Numbered from the stretch's first letter, positions 27,455 through 36,749 are shown. The stretch is 64,000 nt of DNA from Bacteroidales bacterium M7 (GCA_001689515.1 LUJR01000045.1:91272-155271); one strand, 5' to 3'. The notes: generated from the letters alone by a model not told the origin. Program-made: numbers and translations.

Positions 27455-28165
27455 TTAAAGGGTTGTATCTGTGTTGAGGAAATCGCATGCTTTCTTGATG
27501 TCGCCGCTGTGGTCCACGTCAAGTATCATGCCCATATCGTAGGCTTTGAGTGCGAAACCGTCGCTGACGAGTGCCCGCTGGAAGTCGCGCATGCGCGTCA
27601 CTCCGCGTTCGAGGCAGTCATGCAGCACCGGGAAAGCCTTGTCGGTCAGTCCGTATATTCCGCCGGAGATGTAGCGTTCGCCACCCCAGGGCTTGTCACG
27701 GAAGGCGGTGATCATCATGCGGTCATCGACATCCACATAGAGTGGCTTCTCGTCATCGATATATGAGGTGACCGCCATGTAGCCGTCGGCATGCTCGTCA
27801 GCCTCGAAGCTGGCGATATACCTCTTGAAGTCTTCGGGGCGGAAAATGGTGTCGACCGTAGTCAGGCAGAAGCGTCCCTGAGCCATCACGCGGCTCAGCT
27901 CGGCGAAACTGTACATGGAGCCGGGGGTGGATTTCACCACTAAATTAAGAGGCACGGGAAGCGACAGGCTTTCGATGAAGGCGCGTACCTCGGTCATGTG
28001 CTCATTGACGATTATGGATACCGACTCGGCGTTGGAGTCGAGAAATATGTCTATGAGACGCTGTATCATCGGGGTGCCGTTGATGTCAACGAGTGGCTTC
28101 GGTTTGCTGACACCCTCCTGGGCGAGGCGTGAGCCTTCGCCGGCGGCGATTATGGCGTAGTTCAT
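27455..28165 (-). CDS. Sugar/inositol-phosphate nucleotidyltransferase
   Basis: The 236-residue NTP-transferase has N-terminal signature IIAAGEGSRLAQEGVSKPKPLVDINGTPMI and conserved VDTIF (metal Asp) and GGIYGL. The family activates sugar or polyol phosphates as NDP derivatives. In this cluster a CTP:inositol-1-phosphate cytidylyltransferase is a reasonable guess but is not proven. Spacing is 22 bases after pdxA and 10 bases before the ATP-grasp gene. Confidence 0.83.
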   Translation of the reverse strand: MNYAIIAAGEGSRLAQEGVSKPKPLVDINGTPMIQRLIDIFLDSNAESVSIIVNEHMTEVRAFIESLSLPVPLNLVVKSTPGSMYSFAELSRVMAQGRFCLTTVDTIFRPEDFKRYIASFEADEHADGYMAVTSYIDDEKPLYVDVDDRMMITAFRDKPWGGERYISGGIYGLTDKAFPVLHDCLERGVTRMRDFQRALVSDGFALKAYDMGMILDVDHSGDIKKACDFLNTDTTL

Positions 28166-28187
28166 GCGTTATGCTGTTTGATTATGG

Positions 28188-29297
28188 TCAAGCCTCGTCG
28201 GAATCCTTGGTGAGGTCAAGCACCACGTTGTCCTTGGTGTTTTTCTCGTGGAATACCTTCTTGAGCGGATTGGAGGTGGCGGCATCGTATGATGCGCGGT
28301 GGTTGCATATGTCTATTGCTTCGTAGATGGCTTGACGGAACGATGCCTCGTCGGCTTCTCCGCGTCCGGCTATGTCGTAGCCGGTGCCATGGTCGGGCGA
28401 TGTGCGTACAGCTGACAGTCCGGCGGTGAAGTTTACGCCCGAACCTCCGGCTATGGCTTTGAACGGTGCCAGTCCCTGATCGTGGTACATGGCGAGCACT
28501 CCGTCAAAGCTTCGGAACAGCCCGTGACCGAAGAATCCGTCAGCGGCATAGGGCCCGAAGCATTCGATACGCTCCTTGCGGGCTTCCTGTATGGCGGGTA
28601 TGATGATGTCCTGCTCTTCAGAGCCGAGAAGTCCGCCGTCGCCGGCATGGGGGTTGAGCGACAACACGGCGATGCGCGGATGCACTATGCCGAAGTCGCG
28701 GCGCAGCGAGGAGTCGAATATCTTGAGCTTCTCGATGATGGCATCTTTGGTGATAGCCTGCGGGATGCGTGAAAGAGGCAGATGCGTGGTCACGAGAGCC
28801 ACCTTTACCACTTCGTTGTAGAGTATCATCAGAGACTTGTCTGTGCCCTCTCCGAGTGACGCTTCGAGGTATTCGGTGTGACCCGGGAAAGTGAATGTCG
28901 AGCTCTGGATGTTGGCTTTGTTGATGGGGGCAGTCACCAGGGCGTCGATGGCTCCTGAGCGCAGGTCGGTCACCGCGCATTCGAGGGCTGCATACGCTGC
29001 GCTGCCGCCTTCGGGAGTTGACTGTCCGGGGTCGATGCGTGTGTCATCAGGCACTACATTGATGATGTTGACGGTGCCGGGTTTTGCCTCCTGGACCTCC
29101 TGGATGACATTGACGGGCAGGTTGGGAAGCCCGAGCGTCTTGCGGTAGGCGGTCAATATCTTTGCCGAACCATAGATTACGGGTGTACACATCTCAGGCA
29201 GACGAGGGTCGGAGAGGGTCTTGATTATGACTTCGTAGCCCACGCCGTTGATGTCGCCATGAGATATGCCTATGATGAGTTTGTCTGTTTCTTTCAT
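28188..29297 (-). CDS. pdxA: 4-hydroxythreonine-4-phosphate dehydrogenase
   Basis: The 369-residue enzyme of pyridoxal 5'-phosphate synthesis begins MKETDKLIIGISHGDINGVG; a longer frame starting with GTG adds 13 residues. The metal-binding His residues lie in FPGHTEYL, ATTHLPLS and MYHDQGLAPFK, and the family block GVNFTAGLSAVRTSPDHGTGYDIAG is intact. It is the first gene behind a strong consensus promoter, with the lipid genes downstream. Confidence 0.95.
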   Translation of the reverse strand: MKETDKLIIGISHGDINGVGYEVIIKTLSDPRLPEMCTPVIYGSAKILTAYRKTLGLPNLPVNVIQEVQEAKPGTVNIINVVPDDTRIDPGQSTPEGGSAAYAALECAVTDLRSGAIDALVTAPINKANIQSSTFTFPGHTEYLEASLGEGTDKSLMILYNEVVKVALVTTHLPLSRIPQAITKDAIIEKLKIFDSSLRRDFGIVHPRIAVLSLNPHAGDGGLLGSEEQDIIIPAIQEARKERIECFGPYAADGFFGHGLFRSFDGVLAMYHDQGLAPFKAIAGGSGVNFTAGLSAVRTSPDHGTGYDIAGRGEADEASFRQAIYEAIDICNHRASYDAATSNPLKKVFHEKNTKDNVVLDLTKDSDEA

Positions 29298-29345
29298 GGG
29301 GTAGTGAAATGTGATCGCAAGGGCATGTTGCCGCACTTAAACCGT

Positions 29346-29377
29346 CAAAATTACGCATTTTTCGGCGAAACTGCAAA
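29346..29377 (-). promoter_or_regulatory. Full -33/-7 promoter for pdxA and lipid operon
   Basis: Minus strand: TTTG (29374-29377), 20-base spacer, TAATTTTG (29346-29353). The predicted start is near 29339, about 42 bases before the pdxA ATG. Confidence 0.65.
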
Positions 29378-29562
29378 CCGCTGTCGATAACGACGTTAGC
29401 ATCTGCCGAAATGCAGGGTGATTCGGTGCTATAATAATTTCATGTTTTTGAAACAAAAATGAAACATTATTTGTAGAATTTTGTAGACGAACAAGAAACG
29501 ACAGGATTTGTCGACACTTCTCAATATCAATTTAAAGTCTATTAAAATCCAAGACGTAACTG

Positions 29563-31842
29563 ATGGATCTGTTTTTCGTAGGAATTATCATTTTCCTTTT
29601 CGTGCTGGCGGTGTTTGACCTGTCGGTGGGTGTCAGCAATGATGCCGTAAACTTTCTCAATTCGGCGATAGGGGCTAAAGCGGCATCCTACAAGCGCATA
29701 ATATTGGTTGCCGGTGCTGGCGTGTTTATAGGTGCTGTGATGAGCAACGGCATGATGGACATAGCCCGCAACGGTATATTCCGCCCCGAATACTTCTCGT
29801 TTTTCGACATCCTCTGTATCTGCATGGCTGTGATGGTCACGGATATCATATTGCTCGACATATTCAACAATCTGGGTATGCCTACGTCGACCACCGTGTC
29901 GCTGGTGTTCGGGCTGCTGGGTGCCACATTTGCCATATCGCTGCTCAACATATTCGGAGGGGCTGCGGGCGTGGATCTGTCACATATGATCAATTCGCAT
30001 AAGGCGTTGGAAATCATTCTCGGCATATTCTTGTCGGTCGCTATCGCGTTTATATTCGGTATCATAGTGCAGTTTTTGAGCCGTCTGCTGTTCAGTTTCG
30101 ACCTGAAGAGCAAGATGAGGTGGAAGGCTGGTCTTTTCGGAGGCATAGCCACTACCGCTATCATATACTTCATGCTTATCAAGGGAGCCAAAAGCCTGAC
30201 GTTCATGACTCCTGAGGTCAAGGACTGGATAGCCGGCAACCAGCTGCTGATCGTTGGCTGTTCGCTGGTGTTTTTCTCGGTGGTGATGCAGGTGCTTCAC
30301 TGGTGTCGTGTCAATGTCCTCAAAGTCACGGTGTTGCTCGGCACGTTTGCCCTGGCGATGGCATTTGCCGGCAATGACCTTGTCAATTTTATCGGCGTGC
30401 CTCTGACAGGGTTTGAGTCATTTCTCGACTACAGCACCAATGGCACCGGTGTACCCGACAGCTTTATGATGAGTTCTCTCAACGGTCCGGCTTCTACCCC
30501 TGTCTATTTCTTGCTCGGAGCCGGTGTGATAATGGTAGTTTCGCTCGCCACGTCTCCCAAGGTGCGCCACGTCTCCAAGACCGAGATAGGGCTTGGCAGC
30601 CAGATGGAGGGCGATGAGATGTTCAGTTCGTCTAAAGTAGGACGTCAGTTGGTCCGTTGGACGCAACGCACTCTTGACACTGTGAAAGCTCATACACCGG
30701 AGAGTGTGCGCAGGTGGATCAATCGCCGCTTTGATGCCGACAAGATGGATCTGGATGAAGGTGCGGCGTTTGACCTCGTGCGTGGCACTGTCAATCTGAT
30801 GCTCGCCGGTGTGCTTATAGCTGTCGGTACTTCATTGAAGCTGCCTCTGTCTACGACTTTCGTGACCTTCATGGTGGCTATGGGTACATCCCTTGCCGAC
30901 AAGGCGTGGAGCCGAGAGAGTGCAGTGTTCCGCATCTCAGGTGTGATAGCTGTCATCGGCGGATGGTTTGTCACCGCTTTTGTGGCATTTGCTGCCTCAG
31001 CCTTGATAGTCAGCGCGATGCATACCGGTGGGCTGTGGATCTTGTATCTGTTTGCCGCTCTTGCCATCTTCATTCTTATCAGGAGCAACCGCCGCTTTAA
31101 GCGCAAACATGCCGAGATTGAGAAGACCACCGTGCTCGGGCAGCTGCTTAAGAGCTCTGACGAGCATGAGAAGCGAGTCCTCTTCCGCACTTACATGACT
31201 GACTGCCAGCTTGACGGTCTCAACCATGCGCGCGACATGTATGATGCCATGGCACAGGGATTCATCAACGAGGAGGCTGGAAAGATACGCAAGGCTACTC
31301 GTCGTGTGGTCAAATACAAGACAGTGCTCAAGGAATACCGCCGCAAGCAGATGCTCGGTCTGCGAAGCCTTGCGCCTGTGGATACGCTGCGCTACAGTTC
31401 GCCTATGCATCTGTCAAACAATGCCATGTCAGACATCAATTACTGCCTCCGACGCATAGGCGAGGGATGCCTGGAGCATGTCGACAATAATTTCCGTCCC
31501 CTTCCCCAGCATGAGGCTGTCACGCTGGCTGACATCGCCGGTCAGGTGGATACACTATATGGCGAGGCTATCGAGGCGGTCAAGGTGGGCGACGGTGAGG
31601 TAATCGCGACTGTCAGGAGCGACTGCAACCGACTGAAGATATATGTCGCCAAGAAGATAGGTCAGCTCATAGAGCAACTGCGCACAGTCAATGCCGAACA
31701 GCTCAAGGTCATGTATGTGTATCTCAATGTCCTTCAGGAGACCCGCGAGATGCTCGCCATGCTCCATAAGCTGCTGCGTTCGTCCTACCGCATCCAGCGT
31801 CCTACCGCCGAGCCTTCCTACGAAGAAGATGTCATGGTGTGA
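29563..31842 (+). CDS. PiT-family inorganic phosphate transporter with PhoU-like tail
   Basis: The 759-residue protein has two halves of PiT membrane helices. The first carries FDLSVGVSNDAVNFLNSAIG and the second GNDLVNFIGVPLTGFES, the paired GANDVAN-type signatures of Na+ or H+ driven phosphate uptake. A further set of helices (LKLPLSTTFVTFMVAMGTS) follows. After about residue 510 comes a soluble helical region resembling PhoU, the negative regulator of phosphate uptake. Fusions of this size are common in Bacteroidetes. The gene is monocistronic; an element is inserted just past its stop. Confidence 0.88.
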   Translation: MDLFFVGIIIFLFVLAVFDLSVGVSNDAVNFLNSAIGAKAASYKRIILVAGAGVFIGAVMSNGMMDIARNGIFRPEYFSFFDILCICMAVMVTDIILLDIFNNLGMPTSTTVSLVFGLLGATFAISLLNIFGGAAGVDLSHMINSHKALEIILGIFLSVAIAFIFGIIVQFLSRLLFSFDLKSKMRWKAGLFGGIATTAIIYFMLIKGAKSLTFMTPEVKDWIAGNQLLIVGCSLVFFSVVMQVLHWCRVNVLKVTVLLGTFALAMAFAGNDLVNFIGVPLTGFESFLDYSTNGTGVPDSFMMSSLNGPASTPVYFLLGAGVIMVVSLATSPKVRHVSKTEIGLGSQMEGDEMFSSSKVGRQLVRWTQRTLDTVKAHTPESVRRWINRRFDADKMDLDEGAAFDLVRGTVNLMLAGVLIAVGTSLKLPLSTTFVTFMVAMGTSLADKAWSRESAVFRISGVIAVIGGWFVTAFVAFAASALIVSAMHTGGLWILYLFAALAIFILIRSNRRFKRKHAEIEKTTVLGQLLKSSDEHEKRVLFRTYMTDCQLDGLNHARDMYDAMAQGFINEEAGKIRKATRRVVKYKTVLKEYRRKQMLGLRSLAPVDTLRYSSPMHLSNNAMSDINYCLRRIGEGCLEHVDNNFRPLPQHEAVTLADIAGQVDTLYGEAIEAVKVGDGEVIATVRSDCNRLKIYVAKKIGQLIEQLRTVNAEQLKVMYVYLNVLQETREMLAMLHKLLRSSYRIQRPTAEPSYEEDVMV

Positions 31843-31853
31843 TATCGCTGCCT

Positions 31854-32068
31854 GAATGCTTTTAACTTGACGAATTGATATGTGCGTCAGAACATATGCC
31901 CAAAGTTGTAGGGACATGCCATGGCATGTCTGCTGATACTCAAGCACTTGCAGATTAGACATGCCATGGCATGTCCCTACAACATTGTGCGATTCGGAGT
32001 TCTGCGACACCCTCCCTAACATGTTGACCTCCGCCGGAGGTCTTGAATACAAGCCCTTAACAGCATTG
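31854..32068. mobile_element. 215-bp CAATG-type element with a palindrome pair
   Basis: The left end GAATGCTTTTAACTTGACG (31854) and right end CCCTTAACAGCATTG (to 32068) are degenerate inverted copies. The left 55 bases closely match 5947-6001, including GTGCGTCAGAACATATGCC. A palindrome pair sits at 31907-31981 (cores 31913-31930 and 31958-31975). A small GACCTCCGCCGGAGGTC hairpin lies near the right end. The flanks TATCGCTGCCT and TGCCGCTGGCT are similar, a possible eroded target duplication. Confidence 0.65.
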
Positions 32069-32093
32069 TGCCGCTGGCTGACGGTGGCATGAG

Positions 32094-32133
32094 AAGAAAC
32101 GAGAGCCGTGCCTCCTGATGGGGGCACGGCTCT
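32094..32133. terminator. Strong GC hairpin, probable terminator
   Basis: AGAGCCGTGCC (32102-32112) pairs with GGCACGGCTCT (32123-32133) over a 10-base loop. The T-rich tail (CGTTTCTTCTC) is on the minus strand, so it most likely ends the sigma-factor transcript, though it may work both ways. No gene is seen in 32134-32296. Confidence 0.6.
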
Positions 32134-32296
32134 TGCCGCATATTATTGTTTTGAGTTAGAAACCGCTCCCGGTCCGGAGAGTGTATACTTGAAAGTGGAG
32201 TTGTAGTTGCATGAATTCTGTAATGTGATGCCCGGACCAGGTAAATACGAGGGAGTTGCGTCCCTGCGTTATGTCGTTGCAGACATGGGTGCCTGA

Positions 32297-32797
32297 TTAC
32301 TGGTAGTCGGCAAAACGGGTCTGGAGTTTACGGCGCGCGAAGAAGATGCGTGACTTGACGGTACCGAGGGGTACATTGATCTTTTCGGCAATCTCGTTGT
32401 ATTTGTAGCCGGCAACGTGCATCGAGAAGGGGATGCGGTATTCGGCGGGAAGTTCCTTGATGGCTTGGGTTATCTCACCGGCGCAGTATGTGCCTTCGGG
32501 GCTTGTGATGCCTGAGTCCTGTGAGAGGTTGAGGTGGAAGAGGTCTTCGGTGGTGTCGATGACCGTAGCCGAACGAACCACGCGGCGGTAGTTGTTGATG
32601 AAGATGTTGCGCATGATAGTGAAGACCCAGCCTTTGAAGTTGGTGTTCTCGGCAAATTTGTCTTCGTTGGCAAGCACCTTTAGAGATGTGTCCTGAAGGA
32701 GGTCGTATGCGTCATCACGGTTGGAAGTGAGCATCATAGCGAAGTTGAACAGGTTGTCCTGCATCTTGGTAAGTTCGAGTTCGATAGCGGGTTTCAT
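32297..32797 (-). CDS. ECF-type RNA polymerase sigma factor
   Basis: The 166-residue protein has sigma region 2 (about 10-80: LFNFAMMLTSNRDDAYDLLQDT and FKGWVFTIMRNIFINNYRR) and region 4 (about 110-160: LPAEYRIPFSMHVAGYKYNEIAEKI). No anti-sigma gene is adjacent. In Porphyromonas an ECF factor (SigP) partners PorX to drive T9SS genes. This gene is a candidate for that role but the sequence alone does not decide it. It has a 140-base leader behind a good promoter. Confidence 0.9.
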   Translation of the reverse strand: MKPAIELELTKMQDNLFNFAMMLTSNRDDAYDLLQDTSLKVLANEDKFAENTNFKGWVFTIMRNIFINNYRRVVRSATVIDTTEDLFHLNLSQDSGITSPEGTYCAGEITQAIKELPAEYRIPFSMHVAGYKYNEIAEKINVPLGTVKSRIFFARRKLQTRFADYQ

Positions 32798-32944
32798 AAT
32801 GCGGATAGATTTAATGTTGATGGAATTTGGTTATGAGTGATGCCTTTATTTCTTGTCCCCTCAGTAGGCATCCGGAGGAGAGAGGGACTGGTGAAAAATG
32901 GAGTAACGAAGTTGTTGAAGTTTGTTTGGTTTAGTGTTCTGATA

Positions 32945-32976
32945 CAAAAGTATGAAAGTGTCATCCGCTTGTCAAG
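32945..32976 (-). promoter_or_regulatory. -33/-7 promoter for the ECF sigma gene
   Basis: Minus strand: CTTG (32973-32976, one off TTTG), 20-base spacer, TACTTTTG (32945-32952). The predicted start is near 32938. Confidence 0.55.
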
Positions 32977-33075
32977 TTTTTTAGCCAAAAAAATCAAGAA
33001 AAAAGTCAAAAAAATGAACAAAATTTGCAATACTCTGGTAATCAATGAGATATGATATGGATTGCGGTAACAAAG

Positions 33076-33102
33076 ATGTAACAAAATCATCATTTGTTAC
33101 AT
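33076..33102. promoter_or_regulatory. Perfect 10-bp inverted repeat between sigma gene and fmt
   Basis: ATGTAACAAA (33076-33085) and TTTGTTACAT (33093-33102) are separated by seven bases. Partial copies (GGTAACAAAG, GACGGTTAC) lie alongside. It is upstream of the sigma promoter and downstream of fmt, so it could be an operator or a 3' hairpin. Confidence 0.4.
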
Positions 33103-33125
33103 TTTGTGACGGTTACGTGCATAGA

Positions 33126-33148
33126 TGTAGGGACGCGGCGTGCCTACA
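33126..33148. repeat. Remnant of the GC-rich palindrome
   Basis: TGTAGGGACGCGGCGTGCC followed directly by TACA is a collapsed single unit of the family seen intact at 15004-15084. TGCAACACCCTC just after it (33160-33171) also occurs at 14504-14515 beside another element. Confidence 0.6.
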
Positions 33149-33181
33149 GATTTTGATGTTGCAACACCCTCACAGCATCGG

Positions 33182-34114
33182 TCAGCGCAGACCGCGGAGG
33201 AAGTCGGGGGTGGACATGCGGCGTTTGCCGGGGGCTTGGAGCGACAGCACCGACAGGCGGGTTGTTGCAGTGTCGATGAGGAGGCGGTCACCGTCTATGG
33301 TGGCTGTTCCTGGGGTATTGGTGGATGGCGTGGCTGTTATCTCGGAGCTGAAAATCTTGAAGTCTCTGGGAGCTTCGCCGTCTAATGACAGCGGTGACCA
33401 TGCCGCGGGGTAGGGAGAGAGACCACGGATGAGGTTGTGGATATCCTCAGCTGGACGGTTCCAGTCGATTTGGCACGTTTCACGGAATATCTTGGGGGCA
33501 GGGGTTGGCTCCATGCCGGCGAGCAGTTCGCTCTGGGGCTGGCGCACCACAGTGCCGTCAAATATCTTGCGTACAGTGTCCACTGTCAGATGTGCGCCGA
33601 GTTCCATCAGACGGTCATGCACATCGCCCACGCAATCGGTGGGATGGATAGGTGTCGATACGTGGTCTATGATGTCGCCGGTGTCGATGTCGTGGCTGAG
33701 GAAGAATGTCGTCACGCCAGTCTCGGTGTCGCCGTTGATGACTGCCCAGTTGATGGGGGCAGCTCCGCGGTACTTGGGCAGCAGTGATGCGTGGAGGTTG
33801 AAAGTGCCTAACGGGGGCATAGCCCACACCACCTCGGGCATCATACGGAACGCTATGACCACGAAGAGGTCGGCACCGATCTGACGCAGGGAGTCGATAA
33901 ACTCCGGGTCGCGGAGTTTATCGGGCTGCAGGACCGGGATATTGTGGTCAAGAGCGTATTTTTTGACAGCCGACGGGGTCATGGCATGGCCGCGTCCGGC
34001 AGGCTTGTCGGTGGCTGTGACCACCGCAGCAATGTCGAAACCCTCGCTGACGAGAGCGTCAAGCGAGGGCACGGCAAATTCGGGAGTCCCGAAAAATACT
34101 ATTTTCTTAGACAT
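33182..34114 (-). CDS. fmt: Methionyl-tRNA formyltransferase
   Basis: The 310-residue protein formylates initiator Met-tRNA. The N-terminal formyltransferase fold (FFGTPEFAVPSLDALV) carries the catalytic region FNLHASLLPKYRGAAPINWAVINGD and the Asp in SHDIDTGDI. The C-terminal OB-like domain begins near residue 205. It is 18 bases downstream of the DUF4465 lipoprotein gene on the same strand. Confidence 0.95.
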   Translation of the reverse strand: MSKKIVFFGTPEFAVPSLDALVSEGFDIAAVVTATDKPAGRGHAMTPSAVKKYALDHNIPVLQPDKLRDPEFIDSLRQIGADLFVVIAFRMMPEVVWAMPPLGTFNLHASLLPKYRGAAPINWAVINGDTETGVTTFFLSHDIDTGDIIDHVSTPIHPTDCVGDVHDRLMELGAHLTVDTVRKIFDGTVVRQPQSELLAGMEPTPAPKIFRETCQIDWNRPAEDIHNLIRGLSPYPAAWSPLSLDGEAPRDFKIFSSEITATPSTNTPGTATIDGDRLLIDTATTRLSVLSLQAPGKRRMSTPDFLRGLR

Positions 34115-34132
34115 GTGTCAGCAATGGGGTGA

Positions 34133-34945
34133 TCACTGTTCGAATACGATGACATCACCGATACAGAAGTAGGCAGGGGTCAGCATGCCATACTCGTCTT
34201 TCTTGGATGATTCCATCTGGCAGTAGATGTAGTCTACTTCGCCGAGGGGCTGGAGATTGACGCTTACCCACTCTGAGAGAGGCTGTGTGCCGTTGGCGAG
34301 GTGGGCTGTGACCGTGCCTGTCTTGTAGCCGTTACGCACACCGATGAAATATACTTTGAGGAAATCATCAGCAGAAGTGAACTTGTTGACCTCTGCGCCA
34401 CCGTATCCGTATCCCCTTGTGATGGCGTAATAGGTGTATGACGAGTTGGTCACCGACACGCGATAGGGGCGGAAAGTGGATACAGTCTTGGGTGTCATCT
34501 TAAGAGACGGATTGGCGGGGATGGCATCAAGAGACTCGGATGTGTTCCAGTTTGCCACCATGAAGGGGAGTTTGCCTCCGGCATAGTTAAGACCTCCGGC
34601 GGTGATTGAGCTCCACTGGTAGTCGAGGTAATCGGTCTCGTGTGCGGCGTTCTCTCTGCTGTTGGAGGGGCAGAAACCTGACCAGTAGTATGTAGCTCCA
34701 CCGTCCCATGTGGTCACCTGATGCGAGAAGTTGAGACCTGTGTATGTCAGGGCGTTTGTGGTGGTGGGATTGTAGCAGTCAATCCAGGCTCCGTTGGCAG
34801 AGCTGTATTGTATGGCTGAGTTGGTGTTGAATGTCACGCTTGCCAGGCCGGGCACTACTACGGGTGCGTCGTCATCGTTGGAGCATGATGTGAGTGACAG
34901 AGCGATGGCGGAGATAGCCAGAAGTGACGAAAGGTATTTTTTCAT
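34133..34945 (-). CDS. DUF4465 lipoprotein
   Basis: The 270-residue protein has a lipoprotein signal (LTSCSNDDD, Cys21) and the features of DUF4465: WSGFCPSNS, a Gly-rich beta region, then HLANGTQPLSEWVSVNLQPLG and GMLTPAYFCIGDVIVFE at the C-terminus. Members are surface or periplasmic beta-sandwich proteins often linked to glycan or cobalamin uptake loci; no such locus is adjacent. It is probably transcribed with fmt. Confidence 0.8.
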   Translation of the reverse strand: MKKYLSSLLAISAIALSLTSCSNDDDAPVVVPGLASVTFNTNSAIQYSSANGAWIDCYNPTTTNALTYTGLNFSHQVTTWDGGATYYWSGFCPSNSRENAAHETDYLDYQWSSITAGGLNYAGGKLPFMVANWNTSESLDAIPANPSLKMTPKTVSTFRPYRVSVTNSSYTYYAITRGYGYGGAEVNKFTSADDFLKVYFIGVRNGYKTGTVTAHLANGTQPLSEWVSVNLQPLGEVDYIYCQMESSKKDEYGMLTPAYFCIGDVIVFEQ

Positions 34946-35001
34946 CTTAAGTTAGGAGATTGGTTGATAAGGTTGTAGAATGGATTTTGGTGATGTTGAG
35001 A

Positions 35002-35049
35002 GAAAAATGACACGTCCCAAACATTGATAGTGGTGTCAGGACGTGACAT
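35002..35049 (-). terminator. Terminator after the FKBP pair
   Basis: ATGACACGTCC (35007-35017) pairs with GGACGTGACAT (35039-35049) with one mismatch. On the minus strand it is followed by TTTTTCTC. Confidence 0.7.
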
Positions 35050-35086
35050 TTATGTTGATCAGGTGCCTATAGGCTCCCTGTGTAGA

Positions 35087-35989
35087 TTATTTCTGTGCGT
35101 TAACGTCAACGAGCTCGATGTCAAATACGAGGGTCTCGTTGGGTTTGATGCTGCCGTCGGGAGTGCCATCTGCACCATAAGCGAGGTTGCCGGGGATGAT
35201 GACGGTGTACTTGGCACCCTTCTTCATCATCTTGAGGGCTTCGGAGAATCCGGGTACTACACCGTTGACGGGGAAGTCTACTGCACGGTCGCCGCTTGTG
35301 TCAAATGTGGTGCCGTCGATATGGCGTCCGGTATATTTGACCTTTACGACATCGGTGTCTTTGGGTGACTCGCCTGCACCGGCGTTGTCAACCTTGTAGA
35401 CGAGACCTGATGCAGTGGTCTGATAAGCCTTGTCCTCTGCCTTCATCTTTGCTGCGTACTCGGCACCAGCCTTCTCGTTGGCTTTGGCTTCGGGTGAGTT
35501 GGCAGCCTCTTCGCGACGGGCTTTCTCGGCAGCCTGCTGGGCTTCCATGGCCTTGCGCTGTACCTGCATCATCAGACCCTGGAGGGCTTCGCGGTTCTTA
35601 GCCATGTCGGCTACGCTGTCAGCCTTGAATGCCTCGGCGAATTTCTCAAAGAGGAGCTGGCGGTCAACCTTGATGCCTGCCTGCTCGGGGAAGCTTGCCT
35701 GCTGCATCAGTCCGAGACCTATGTTGAGACCTGCCATATAGCCCTTGTCGGCTGTGTCAGCCATGAGGACAGTCTTGATACCGGCGAGGATGGCATCCTT
35801 TGACATGGATGCGCGCTGGGCAGAGTCGAGCTGTGCATAGCTGTTAGCGATGTCTGCACCCTGCACGGTGCCCATATATTCAGCGATTGAGTCAGCGAAT
35901 GAGTCGTTGCCCGTGCTGCTTGACTTGGAGCAGCTTACTGTTGCGATGGCGATAGCGGCGATACCGCAAGCCATGACGAGTTTCTTCAT
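35087..35989 (-). CDS. FKBP-type isomerase lipoprotein (Mip/FkpA-like)
   Basis: The 300-residue protein is read from the ATG that opens the lipoprotein signal (TVSCSKSSS, Cys18); a longer frame overlaps the upstream gene. The helical N-terminal dimerisation region (about 30-190, with a charged coiled coil) and the C-terminal FKBP domain (VKVKYTGRHIDGTTFDTS, PGNLAYGADG, NETLVFDIELVDV) match the FkpA/Mip type, acting on proteins in the periplasm. It is 58 bases after another FKBP gene. Confidence 0.9.
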   Translation of the reverse strand: MKKLVMACGIAAIAIATVSCSKSSSTGNDSFADSIAEYMGTVQGADIANSYAQLDSAQRASMSKDAILAGIKTVLMADTADKGYMAGLNIGLGLMQQASFPEQAGIKVDRQLLFEKFAEAFKADSVADMAKNREALQGLMMQVQRKAMEAQQAAEKARREEAANSPEAKANEKAGAEYAAKMKAEDKAYQTTASGLVYKVDNAGAGESPKDTDVVKVKYTGRHIDGTTFDTSGDRAVDFPVNGVVPGFSEALKMMKKGAKYTVIIPGNLAYGADGTPDGSIKPNETLVFDIELVDVNAQK

Positions 35990-36047
35990 AACGGATACTG
36001 TTAGTGAATGATAGAAGTTGTAAATATAATGATTGAGTTTTGTTTCT

Positions 36048-36674
36048 TTATTTGCCGATGACCTCAAGCAGTTCCACGTCAAAGATGAGTGTGGCGTTGG
36101 GACCTATCACGCCGCCGGCACCGTTGGGACCGTAAGCGAGAGCCGAGGGGATGTAGAGTCGCCACTTTGAGCCGGCTTTCATCATCTGGAGGGCTTCCAC
36201 CCATCCGGGGATTACCTGTGTCACGCCGAATGTGGCGGGTTCGCCGCGCTCCACGGAGCTGTCAAATACTGTGCCGTCGATCAGTTTGCCGGTGTAGTGC
36301 ACCTTCACCTGGTCGGCAGCTGAGGGCATCACGCCTGTGCCCTCGGTCAGCACTTCATACTGGAGACCTGAGGGTGTGGTCTTCACTTCGGGGCGTTTGC
36401 CGTTCTGGTCGAGGAAATCTTTGCCGGCTTTCTCGTTGACATCCGCCATCTTGCGAGCTTCAGCCTGGTTGCGCTCCTCCATGGCGGTGAAGAACTTGCG
36501 GATTTCCTCCTTTGCCTCGTCATAGGTCATTTTGGGTTTAGTGCCGGCAAACACTGCTTCGACTCCTGCTGCAAATTCTGCAAAGTCGAGTTCCTGAATG
36601 CCGGAAGCCTTGAAATTGTTGCCCATGCTCAGACCGAGGGCATAGCTGATGCGGTCAAGACCGGTTGTTTCCAT
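36048..36674 (-). CDS. FKBP-type isomerase, FklB-like
   Basis: The 208-residue protein has a helical N-terminal region (LDRISYALGLSMGNNFKASGI) followed by an FKBP domain (VKVHYTGKLIDGTVFDSS, PGWVEALQMMKAGSKWRLYIPSALAYGPNG). No signal peptide is present, so it is probably cytoplasmic, unlike its lipoprotein partner downstream. Both are likely co-transcribed from a TACCTTTG promoter box near 36750 and end at the terminator at 35002-35049. Confidence 0.9.
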   Translation of the reverse strand: METTGLDRISYALGLSMGNNFKASGIQELDFAEFAAGVEAVFAGTKPKMTYDEAKEEIRKFFTAMEERNQAEARKMADVNEKAGKDFLDQNGKRPEVKTTPSGLQYEVLTEGTGVMPSAADQVKVHYTGKLIDGTVFDSSVERGEPATFGVTQVIPGWVEALQMMKAGSKWRLYIPSALAYGPNGAGGVIGPNATLIFDVELLEVIGK

Positions 36675-36749
36675 AAATCTATAGTGTTGAAAATTATATA
36701 CTTAAACTGTCGGGGCGCATGCCGCAACGAGGCTGCGGATTAGCCGAGG

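Noticed and set aside
31555..32127. Minus-strand frame of 190 codons at the end of the phosphate transporter
   Set aside because: It crosses the mobile element and the terminator hairpin and is antisense to the PhoU-like region.
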